DNA of 5,375 bases from Synergistaceae bacterium (lineage in GTDB: Bacteria > Synergistota > Synergistia > Synergistales > Aminobacteriaceae). Below the pieces are notes generated by a model. That model worked only from the letters and a program-made list of their open reading frames with translations, was not told the origin of the DNA and did not search any database. Position numbers and translations under genes: made by a program. The stretch is taken from contig JAISSA010000048.1 in NCBI GenBank assembly GCA_031273365.1, positions 1-5,375 on the forward strand, read 5' to 3'. Shown here in pieces: positions 1 to 5,266 of this stretch. The stretch's first letter is position 1; the number at the start of each line of letters is the position of its first letter.

Positions 1-553
1 GGCATTCGTCTTCCGCCTCCGCGCGGCGGAAGACTGAGGCTGGAGAATCCTTCGCGCGGTGGTCCGCCCCGGCGGGAGGACCGCCCCAGACGGCCCGACG
101 GCGGGGAACGACGCCCTCCGAACGTCCAGCGACCTCCCCGGCCGCCTCGCCCGGAAGATCGCCCCAGACGATCCGGCGATGGAGAACGACGCCCTCCAAA
201 CGTCCAGCGACCGCCCAGGCCGCCTCGGCCGGAAGATCGCCCCAGACGATCCGGTGATGGAGAACGACGCCCTCCAAACGTCCAGCGACCGCCCCGGTCG
301 CCCCGGCCGGAGGATCGCCCTCGACGACCCGACGGCGAGGAAAGACGCCCTCCGAACGTCCAGCGACCGCCCCGGTCGCCCCGGCCGGAGGATCGTCCCA
401 GACGGCCCGACGGCGGAGAACGACGCCCTCCGAACGTTCAGCGACCCCCCCCGGCCGCCCCGGCCGGAGGATCGTCCCCGGCGACCCGACGGTGGGGACC
501 GACGCCCTCCGACCGTTCAGCGCCCGCCAGACGGTCGTCGATTTTCCCCCTGA
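1..553 (+). CDS. Arg/Pro-rich 26-residue tandem-repeat protein, 5'-partial, with a +1 frameshift in a C8 run
   Basis: The frame beginning at base 1 is open from the window edge, so the start lies upstream. Visible protein opens GIRLPPPRGGRLRLENPSRG and then enters 26-residue repeats built from ERRPPNVQ, RPPRPPRP and EDRPRRPDGG. Copies 1 and 2 (106-183, 184-261) differ at five bases, all silent in this frame; in the frame of the GTG at 59 four of the five change the residue. Copies 3 and 4 differ silently at six codons and non-silently at one. This marks base 1 as the true frame. At 445-452 eight C occur where seven would keep frame. With seven, the protein resumes the repeat and ends QRPPDGRRFSP at TGA 551-553 (183 residues visible). 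As read, it changes to PAAPAGGSSP and ends at TGA 565-567. Each repeat has about 8 Arg and 9 Pro against 4 acidic residues, so the tail should be disordered, basic and able to bind nucleic acid or other polyanions (inference). The main domain is outside the window and the family is unknown. Confidence 0.72.
8..34. repeat. Perfect 10-bp inverted repeat (hairpin) inside the partial gene
   Basis: GTCTTCCGCC (8-17) and GGCGGAAGAC (25-34) are exact reverse complements with a 7-base loop. No T-run follows, so it is not a standard terminator. It lies within the open frame, in the segment just before the repeats, and may be incidental to Pro/Arg/Gly codon use. Confidence 0.6.
61..550 (+). repeat. 78-bp tandem repeat array, five full and two partial copies
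   Basis: The anchor GACGCCCTCC recurs at 110, 188, 266, 344, 422 and 501. The spacings are 78, 78, 78, 78 and 79, the last being longer because of the extra C at 445-452. Units read in codon phase: partial copy 61-105, full copies 106-183, 184-261, 262-339, 340-417 and 418-496, and a degraded last copy 497-550. The period is a multiple of three and encodes the 26-residue peptide repeat described for the overlapping gene. Confidence 0.95.
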
Positions 554-591
554 CGACGTCCGTTTGACGACGCTGCCTGTGATTTTTTCAG

Positions 592-624
592 CTCTCCGCC
601 ATCCGCCGGGCGGGGAGTTTTTTT
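592..624 (+). terminator. Rho-independent terminator of the repeat-protein gene
   Basis: CTCTCCGCC (592-600) pairs with GGCGGGGAG (609-617) in a 9-bp stem containing one G-U pair, with an 8-base loop, followed at once by seven T (618-624). It lies about 40 nt after the repaired stop at 553 and 25 nt after the as-read stop at 567, so it fits the end of that transcript and insulates the downstream glycosyltransferase gene. Confidence 0.88.
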
Positions 625-674
625 AATTCACGGGCTCTGCCCCTCGCCAAAAGCCCCGCGACGCGTCCCCTGAC

Positions 675-700
675 CCCGTTAATTTTTCCCGTTAATTTTT
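675..700 (+). repeat. 13-bp tandem direct repeat
   Basis: CCCGTTAATTTTT occurs twice in a row (675-687 and 688-700), with one extra T at 701. It lies about 50 bp upstream of the -35 element of the next promoter. It could be a small slippage duplication or a pair of protein sites; nothing in the sequence decides between these. Confidence 0.85.
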
Positions 701-749
701 TCTCTCAAGCTGCTGATATTGGTGTTAACCTGACAGTTCTATTTTAATT

Positions 750-777
750 TTGTTTTTTGCCTGCTCTCCGCTATAAT
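750..777 (+). promoter_or_regulatory. Sigma70-like promoter for the glycosyltransferase gene
   Basis: A perfect -10 box TATAAT (772-777) is preceded, after 16 bases, by TTGTTT (750-755), which matches TTGACA at three of six positions. The tract just upstream (739-751) is rich in A and T, as in UP elements. The expected transcription start is near 784, giving a leader of about 117 nt before ATG 901. Confidence 0.65.
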
Positions 778-900
778 TCCTCAGGAAATCCAATGATGAT
801 CTGATTAACGAAAATGCGGATGTAACCGTTCAGGTCCCGGGGGCGAACGCAGTTCTGTCCCTGTGAGTTTGAACGATTACCCTGGAAGCGAGGAAATTTT

Positions 901-1932
901 ATGGCTATCATTCATCCCCGGCCCGGGGAAAAGGTTTTATGGATACGGTTCAGCGCCTTTGGCGATGTCCTGCAGGCCGCGGCGGCGGCTCATCGCTTCA
1001 AAATGAAATACCCGGACGTGCATTTGACGTTTTTAACGAAGCCGGAGTATGGTCGCATTCTGGAAATTCAGCCCTATATCGACGAGCTGATCTGCTGGGA
1101 TTTCAGGAAGCGCCCGTTTGATTTTTTCAGATTCATGCGGCAAATTCGCGCCTCGAATTTTCAATGGCTTTTCAGCCTGCATCGAGTTTTTTCCGCCGCC
1201 ACGGTTGCGCTTTTCAGCCGCATTCCCCGGCGCTTCGGCTATAACCGCGGGATGCAGCCCTGTTACGCCGTCACTCACTGGGAATATTTCGACCTGCTGG
1301 GCGTGGATTTCACGAACCGGGACAGAGCGGCGATCTTTACGGCGACGGAGGACAGGGAGAAGGCGAGGGCGATGCTCTCGGGGCTGCCCGACAAAAAGCT
1401 TTTTGCCGTCATCGGCGCCAGTAAGCGGCAAAAATTCTGGCCCGTTCGGCACTGGATCGAATTTCTGTCGCCGCTCGCGGCCGAGGGCTGGGGAATTATC
1501 CTGAACGGGCACGGCAGGGCAGAGGCGCGGACGGCGGGGGAAATCGAAGGCGCTCTGCAAAGCCGAACGGTTTTGAACCTGGTGGGGCAGACGCCCTTCC
1601 CTCTGATGGCGGCCGTGGCGCAGGCCTCCACCATCGCGGCGGGCAACGACACGGGCCCTCTGCATCTTGCCGTTCTGGTGGGGACGCCGACCCTCGGTTT
1701 TTTCGGCGTCACGGACGCCTACGGGGTGGGCTTTCGGATGCCCTGGTTCCGGGAGGTGCGGGTGACCTGCCCCGACGCGGGCTGTCACAATTACCGTTGC
1801 CCCACGGACTGCCTCGTCGATATTTCGCCCGAAAGAGCGCTTCGGGCATTTCGAGAGTTCGATGAGCAAAACTCGGCTCCGGAGTTTTCCCGTTTTCTGC
1901 AAAGCATAAAGACGACCGCGCCCCTGACGTAA
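901..1932 (+). CDS. Glycosyltransferase family 9 protein (ADP-heptose:LPS heptosyltransferase type)
   Basis: The 343-residue length is normal for GT9 enzymes such as WaaC and WaaF, GT-B fold transferases that add heptose to the inner core of lipopolysaccharide at the cytoplasmic face of the inner membrane. Family motifs visible: the N-terminal RFSAFGDVLQ (residues 16-25, with G21-D22), a Rossmann segment with KFWP at 178-181, and the nucleotide-sugar site GNDTGPLHLA at 248-257 (D250 and H255). FFGVTD follows at 267-272. A cysteine group C-x4-C-x4-C-x3-C (C290, C295, C300, C304) near the C-terminus is of a kind seen in many GT9 proteins. The start ATG 901 has GAGGA six bases upstream. Donor and acceptor cannot be fixed from sequence, and no other LPS gene is nearby. 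It appears to be a single-gene unit with its own promoter. Confidence 0.93.
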   Translation: MAIIHPRPGEKVLWIRFSAFGDVLQAAAAAHRFKMKYPDVHLTFLTKPEYGRILEIQPYIDELICWDFRKRPFDFFRFMRQIRASNFQWLFSLHRVFSAATVALFSRIPRRFGYNRGMQPCYAVTHWEYFDLLGVDFTNRDRAAIFTATEDREKARAMLSGLPDKKLFAVIGASKRQKFWPVRHWIEFLSPLAAEGWGIILNGHGRAEARTAGEIEGALQSRTVLNLVGQTPFPLMAAVAQASTIAAGNDTGPLHLAVLVGTPTLGFFGVTDAYGVGFRMPWFREVRVTCPDAGCHNYRCPTDCLVDISPERALRAFREFDEQNSAPEFSRFLQSIKTTAPLT

Positions 1933-2013
1933 AAAGCGTTGTATCGTGTTTGCAGTTTATCCTGTAAATTATTGACATTACAGCCTTTATGGGCAAATTC
2001 CAAAGTCCGGGCA

Positions 2014-2042
2014 CTGAAATAAAGCCTTTAAAATGTTATACT
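2014..2042 (+). promoter_or_regulatory. Sigma70-like promoter for the J-like membrane protein gene
   Basis: CTGAAA (2014-2019, four of six to TTGACA) and TATACT (2037-2042, five of six to TATAAT) are separated by 17 bases. The expected start is about 2048-2050, which leaves a leader of about 100 nt before ATG 2149. Because an in-frame ATG lies exactly at 2050, a leaderless longer product is conceivable. Confidence 0.65.
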
Positions 2043-2090
2043 GAATTCAATGCCTGGTCGAGGTGGACATTACCGGCATTCCGGTTTAAA

Positions 2091-2135
2091 AGCAGTCGAT
2101 TTGGAAGCAGTCGATTTGAAAGAAGTCGATTTGAA
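2091..2135 (+). repeat. 15-bp tandem repeat, three copies, just upstream of the J-like gene
   Basis: AGCAGTCGATTTGGA (2091-2105), AGCAGTCGATTTGAA (2106-2120) and AGAAGTCGATTTGAA (2121-2135) are contiguous, and a fourth copy starts AGAAG at 2136 and becomes the ribosome-binding site. The period is a multiple of three. If translation began at ATG 2050 the array would encode AVDLE, AVDLK, EVDLK. A short inverted repeat ACCGG-CATT-CCGGT lies at 2072-2085. Confidence 0.9.
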
Positions 2136-2136
2136 A

Positions 2137-2141
2137 GAAGG
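2137..2141 (+). promoter_or_regulatory. Ribosome-binding site that favours the start at 2149
   Basis: GAAGG (2137-2141) lies seven bases before ATG 2149, and the J-domain homology (DYYAILGV) begins three residues after that ATG. The earlier in-frame ATG at 2050 has no comparable site upstream. Confidence 0.7.
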
Positions 2142-2148
2142 GATCAGG

Positions 2149-3084
2149 ATGGCAGGGGATTATTACGCGATTCTTGGCGTGCCCCGCACGGCGACGCGAG
2201 AGGAAATACAGTTGGCCTGCCGCAGGATGGCGGAACTCTACAACCCGAACCTCAACAGGGACAACCCGTTTGCGGAGAACATCTATCGGAAGGTGGAAGA
2301 AGCGCGGGAGACCCTGATCGATACGGAGAAGCGGCAGGCTTACGACGCGCTCCTGCAGGAACGGGAGGCCGCAACGGCCGCCGCGTCGCCGTCGCCAGCC
2401 GCGCAGCCCGGGGCATTTTCGGCGACCGCGGGGACCGCCGGACAGGACATCCCGAAAGCTCCCGCGCCGGAGGAGGCTCTGCGTGCGTTTTTTTCACAGT
2501 CCATTCGCGCTGAGCAGGAGAAAAACTCCACGTTCCGGGATTATCGCCACTCGCGCATTCCGGCGACCGCGGGGACCGCCGGACAGGACATCCCGAAAGC
2601 TCCCGCGCCGGAGGAAGATCTGCGTGCGTTTTTTTCACAGTCCCTTCGCGCTGAGCAGGAGAAAAACCCCACGTTCCGGGATTATCTCCACTCGCGCATT
2701 CCGGCCATCGTGGGGGGAAGCGTGCTGTTGATCGACGTACTGGTGTGGATCTTCGGCCTGCGTATCGCGGAAGGACGGTTCGTTTTTCTCCTTCGATCCT
2801 CGTACCTGACGCTTATCGGGTGGGGGGGGTACGCCGCGCTCCGCCACTACACGGCGAACGTGATCTTCGCCCTCCTCTACAGCCTGTCCTGCGGCGTCAT
2901 CTACGCCCTTTTCATCGTAAGGCTCTACATCGTCCCCGATCTCTACCCGGAGACCCCTGTCAGCAGACTTTTCATCGGGAAAACGGCCGTGCATTTCTTC
3001 ATTTTCTACCTGACGTTTTTCTGCGCCACACAGATGCTGGAAAAAGGCGGCTTCAACACGATACGCGAGCGCCTGTTCGGATAA
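2149..3084 (+). CDS. Membrane protein with N-terminal degenerate J domain and internal 47-residue duplication
   Basis: The product is 311 residues from ATG 2149. Residues 4-70 follow a DnaJ J domain (DYYAILGV, REEI, RKVEEARETL, KRQAYDALL). The HPD tripeptide that activates DnaK ATPase is NPN at 32-34, so it probably cannot act as a normal co-chaperone (family knowledge plus inference). An Ala/Pro linker leads to two nearly identical 47-residue repeats (92-138, 139-185) with APAPEE, LRAFFSQS and RAEQEKN. Four hydrophobic segments follow at about 186-206, 211-231, 236-262 and 275-297. The N-terminal J-like part is therefore probably cytoplasmic, tethered to the inner membrane. A longer form from ATG 2050 (344 residues) would add a repetitive extension, but lacks a ribosome-binding site. 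The J domain is clear; the membrane domain matches no family I recognise. The aldolase gene starts 62 bp later with no terminator between. Confidence 0.85.
   Translation: MAGDYYAILGVPRTATREEIQLACRRMAELYNPNLNRDNPFAENIYRKVEEARETLIDTEKRQAYDALLQEREAATAAASPSPAAQPGAFSATAGTAGQDIPKAPAPEEALRAFFSQSIRAEQEKNSTFRDYRHSRIPATAGTAGQDIPKAPAPEEDLRAFFSQSLRAEQEKNPTFRDYLHSRIPAIVGGSVLLIDVLVWIFGLRIAEGRFVFLLRSSYLTLIGWGGYAALRHYTANVIFALLYSLSCGVIYALFIVRLYIVPDLYPETPVSRLFIGKTAVHFFIFYLTFFCATQMLEKGGFNTIRERLFG
2421..2702 (+). repeat. 141-bp intragenic tandem duplication, two copies
   Basis: Copies 2421-2561 and 2562-2702 differ at five bases by my count (about 96% identity): one silent change and four that alter residues (A/D, I/L, S/P, R/L). 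The unit is 47 codons, so the frame is kept. Each copy contains a T7 run (about 2489-2495 and 2630-2636). Confidence 0.93.
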
Positions 3085-3108
3085 AGCAGAGCTGAAATGC
3101 GGTTCAGA

Positions 3109-3118
3109 TTGACGTCAA
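3109..3118. repeat. 10-bp perfect palindrome TTGACGTCAA upstream of the aldolase gene
   Basis: TTGACGTCAA reads the same on both strands and ends 28 bases before ATG 3147. It could be a small operator half-pair, but it is short and could be chance. No -10 box lies at the right distance, so I do not call a promoter from its TTGACG. Confidence 0.4.
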
Positions 3119-3146
3119 AAGGCAAGGGGCGCGGCAGGGAGAGACT

Positions 3147-3785
3147 ATGAGCGATAACGATTTGTTGCGGAAACTCGATCTGGCGATCTGGATCGGGAAG
3201 AGTCTTTTCGAGCGGGGCAAAACCTCGGGGGCCTCCGCGAACCTGAGCTTCGCTCATGAAGACCGGGTTTACATTACCGCTACCGGGACCTGTTTTGGGA
3301 ACCTGACGCCGGAGTCCTTCTCGGAGGTGGACAGGCTGGGCGTTCTTCGGCGGGGACCGACGCCGAGCAGGGAACTGCTCCTGCACCTGAAACTTTACGG
3401 GAAGAGGCCGAAGGTGGGCGCCGTCATCCACACCCACAGCTTTTACGCGGTGCTCTGGTCCTGCCTGAGGCACGCCAGCCCGGAGGACGTCATTCCCTCC
3501 CATACGCCTTACCTGAAGATGAGGCTGGGAACCGTGGGGCTCGTCCCCTTCGCGCCGCCGGGGTCCAAAGAGCTGTTCGAACTTTTTGCCGAGCGGATCG
3601 AAAGGAGCGACGGATATCTTTTGGCCGGCCACGGACCGGTGGTGGGGGGCGACGACCTTCTCTCCGCCTTTTATAACCTCGAGGAACTGGAGGAAAGCGC
3701 GAGGGTCGCCTGGGCTCTCCGGGGAGAAAACGCCGCCAGCGTAAGCGTTCAGGATCGTGGGACAGGGGGGACGCCGCCTCCGTGA
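3147..3785 (+). CDS. Class II aldolase/adducin family protein, OtnC (3-oxo-tetronate 4-phosphate decarboxylase)-like
   Basis: The 212-residue length fits the single-domain class II aldolase family: cytoplasmic, metal-dependent enzymes acting on phosphorylated sugars. Motifs in order: SGASANLSF (27-35), ITATGTCFGNLTPE (43-56), PSRELLLHLKLY (73-84), HTH (95-97), TPYLKMRLGTVGLVPF (120-135) and GHGPVVGGDD (161-170). The metal ligands expected from the family, H95, H97 and H162, and the catalytic acid E76 are present. The TGTCFGNL, TPY-x-x-MR-x-G and HGPVV pattern resembles E. coli YgbL/OtnC, which decarboxylates 3-oxo-tetronate 4-phosphate to dihydroxyacetone phosphate. Its usual partners (OtnK kinase, OtnI isomerase, LtnD dehydrogenase) are not in the window, so the substrate is unproved; a fuculose- or ribulose-phosphate aldolase role is less likely. 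GGGAG (3137-3141) lies five bases before ATG 3147. The last 20 residues are low-complexity. Confidence 0.88.
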   Translation: MSDNDLLRKLDLAIWIGKSLFERGKTSGASANLSFAHEDRVYITATGTCFGNLTPESFSEVDRLGVLRRGPTPSRELLLHLKLYGKRPKVGAVIHTHSFYAVLWSCLRHASPEDVIPSHTPYLKMRLGTVGLVPFAPPGSKELFELFAERIERSDGYLLAGHGPVVGGDDLLSAFYNLEELEESARVAWALRGENAASVSVQDRGTGGTPPP

Positions 3786-3868
3786 GCTTTAAATTCGCCT
3801 TTGTTCGGTACGGGGTGCACGCGTCCGGCGGGTCTCTGTGATATTCTTTATGCAGGGAGGCGATTTTT

Positions 3869-5215
3869 ATGTCGAACGCGGAATGCAATATCGCTCTTTT
3901 CATCGATCTGGAAAATTTTATTGGCAGTGCCGTAACGCTTGGACTTCCCATAGATATTTCAAAGGTCATCATCAAACTGAGAGAAATGGGAAACGTTCGC
4001 ATCAGAAAGGCCTACGGAGACATGCAAAGGACTCTTCTGTCCGTCAGGCTGAGCGGTCTTTATCATGAAATTCGCAGAGACTTTTACACAAATCTTATTG
4101 AAGTGGAGGATATCCCCTACCTTACGCCGCACAAAAACACCTCGGACATAAAGCTGGTGGTCGAAGCTCTGTCCGTGGGGTACCAGAACGAGTACATCAC
4201 TCATTTCGCGATCCTTGCCTCGGACAGGGACTACGTTCCCCTCTACCAGAAACTTCGGGCGCTGAACAAAACGGTCATTACGATCGGCGTGGACCAGATG
4301 CACATGAACCCCATGGTGCGCGAGGCCAGCGATCGCCTGTTCTACTACGAGCATCTCTTCCTCGGCGACACGGTCAGCACCCTTTATGAAACGGAAGAGG
4401 AGACCTTCGCCCTGCGGAACGAATATTTCGAGCTTCTGACGAGATCGATAAAGAAGCTGGAGCGCGACAACATCGCGCCGGCGGCCGACGTATTGCTTGC
4501 CTCCATGCGCAACGCCAGGTCGGATTTCGATTTCGCCCTCATCGGCTGTCAGTCCTTTTCCCATTTTCTCAGGCTGGCGACGGAGAACGGCTGTATCGAG
4601 GAAAATCAGCAGGATCGTACTTTCCGGAGCGCCCCCCTGATCACGATGCTTCAGCCTCATGCGAGGGGCGGCGTTTCGGACACGATGAACGAAGCCGATG
4701 TCCGAAAAGAGGCCAAGATTTACAAAGACCTTTTAAGCAGCGTCCTGAAAATCCCCTTTCCCTGCCTCCAGAAGCGCCAGGCCATTCTCGCGGCCATACG
4801 CGAGGTGCTCGACAGGAGATTCGGCGTGACCATCAACGAAATTCTCAACAGCGAACCCCCCCAGCCCGACCATGATTTTACGCTGAACGACATCTCGGAC
4901 ATCGTGTTCGCCAACCTGCAGGCAAAGGGCGTGGACGTCAGCCGCGGCGTCGTTTATAAAATCCTTTTCGGCCTGCATATCGCGCGATGTTTTTACGAGT
5001 ACAGAAAGGAGGTTTCGGACATCACGTCCCTTGAGATCACCGGCGTCGCGAAGTTCTACGAGGTCTGGGAAGAAGAGCTTTATAAAATTTATATAGGGCA
5101 GATCAGGAACAACATCAAAAGCAGGCCGGTCAAAAACACCGCTCTGGCTCAACTTCTGTACGAGAGCATGGACGACGAGACGCTCAAAAAAATAGAGTAC
5201 CTCCGCGCAAGCTGA
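3869..5215 (+). CDS. NYN-domain putative RNase with OST-HTH/LOTUS-like domain and unknown C-terminal region
   Basis: 448 residues. Residues 7-160 fit a NYN (LabA/PIN-like) nuclease domain: ALFIDLENF (D13, N16), TSDIKLVVEAL (D93) and ILASDRDYVPL (D119, D121), giving the acidic metal site expected of an active PIN-fold RNase. Residues about 180-255 resemble an OST-HTH/LOTUS domain, an RNA- or protein-binding winged helix (YFELLTRSIKKLE, DFDFALIGCQSFSHFLRL, NGCIEE). NYN plus LOTUS is a known bacterial pairing, also seen in animal MARF1. Residues about 270-448 are unrecognised and mostly helical in appearance; 335-380 (FTLNDISDIVFANLQAKG and following) could be a second winged helix. The protein has no signal peptide or membrane segment and is probably a cytoplasmic RNA-processing or decay enzyme (inference). 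AGGGAGG (3854-3860) lies eight bases before ATG 3869. It is 83 bp after the aldolase gene with no clear terminator or promoter between. Confidence 0.87.
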   Translation: MSNAECNIALFIDLENFIGSAVTLGLPIDISKVIIKLREMGNVRIRKAYGDMQRTLLSVRLSGLYHEIRRDFYTNLIEVEDIPYLTPHKNTSDIKLVVEALSVGYQNEYITHFAILASDRDYVPLYQKLRALNKTVITIGVDQMHMNPMVREASDRLFYYEHLFLGDTVSTLYETEEETFALRNEYFELLTRSIKKLERDNIAPAADVLLASMRNARSDFDFALIGCQSFSHFLRLATENGCIEENQQDRTFRSAPLITMLQPHARGGVSDTMNEADVRKEAKIYKDLLSSVLKIPFPCLQKRQAILAAIREVLDRRFGVTINEILNSEPPQPDHDFTLNDISDIVFANLQAKGVDVSRGVVYKILFGLHIARCFYEYRKEVSDITSLEITGVAKFYEVWEEELYKIYIGQIRNNIKSRPVKNTALAQLLYESMDDETLKKIEYLRAS

Positions 5216-5224
5216 CCTCCCGGC

Positions 5225-5266
5225 GCTTACGTCAGCCTGCGCACTGCTGTCAACTTAAGCCTTTTT
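5225..5266 (+). terminator. Weak candidate intrinsic terminator after the NYN gene
   Basis: GCTTA (5225-5229) pairs with TAAGC (5256-5260), with an inner CAGC/GCTG stem (5233-5236 and 5246-5249), followed after one base by five T (5262-5266). The stem is short and broken, and the same bases can pair instead within the larger inverted repeat. Confidence 0.3.

Larger units (their letters stand above)
625..900 (+). other. Intergenic region and leader upstream of the glycosyltransferase gene
   Basis: This 276-bp gap has no convincing gene. It is AT-richer than its surroundings around 678-780 and contains a 13-bp tandem repeat (675-700), a promoter (750-777) and a leader of about 117 nt. The leader has very short start-stop pairs such as ATGATGATCTGA at 794. 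CGTTC at 827-831 can pair with GAACG at 845-849 or with GAACG at 871-875. A ribosome-binding site GAGGA (890-894) lies six bases before ATG 901. Confidence 0.7.

Noticed and set aside
59..444. Protein read from GTG 59 through the repeats (NDALRTSSDRPGR-like repeats)
   Set aside because: Differences between repeat copies mostly change residues in this frame and are silent in the base-1 frame; the GGAG upstream of GTG 59 is also 13 bases away.
61..550. CRISPR array
   Set aside because: The 78-bp units are contiguous with no unique spacers and keep a coding frame.
1033..1902. Long open frames on the - strand opposite the glycosyltransferase gene, and similar ones opposite the NYN gene
   Set aside because: They are shadows of GC-rich coding sequence; the + strand frames carry the recognisable family motifs.
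1972..2000. TTGACA at 1972-1977 as a promoter -35 box
   Set aside because: At 16-18 bases downstream there is only AAATTC-like sequence, a poor -10; the CTGAAA/TATACT pair at 2014-2042 is much better.
3109..3137. TTGACG at 3109 as a promoter for the aldolase gene
   Set aside because: No -10-like hexamer occurs at the right spacing; the site is better described as part of a palindrome.
3842..3847. TATTCT as a -10 box for the NYN gene
   Set aside because: No -35 match at 16-18 bases upstream, and transcription would begin at the ribosome-binding site.
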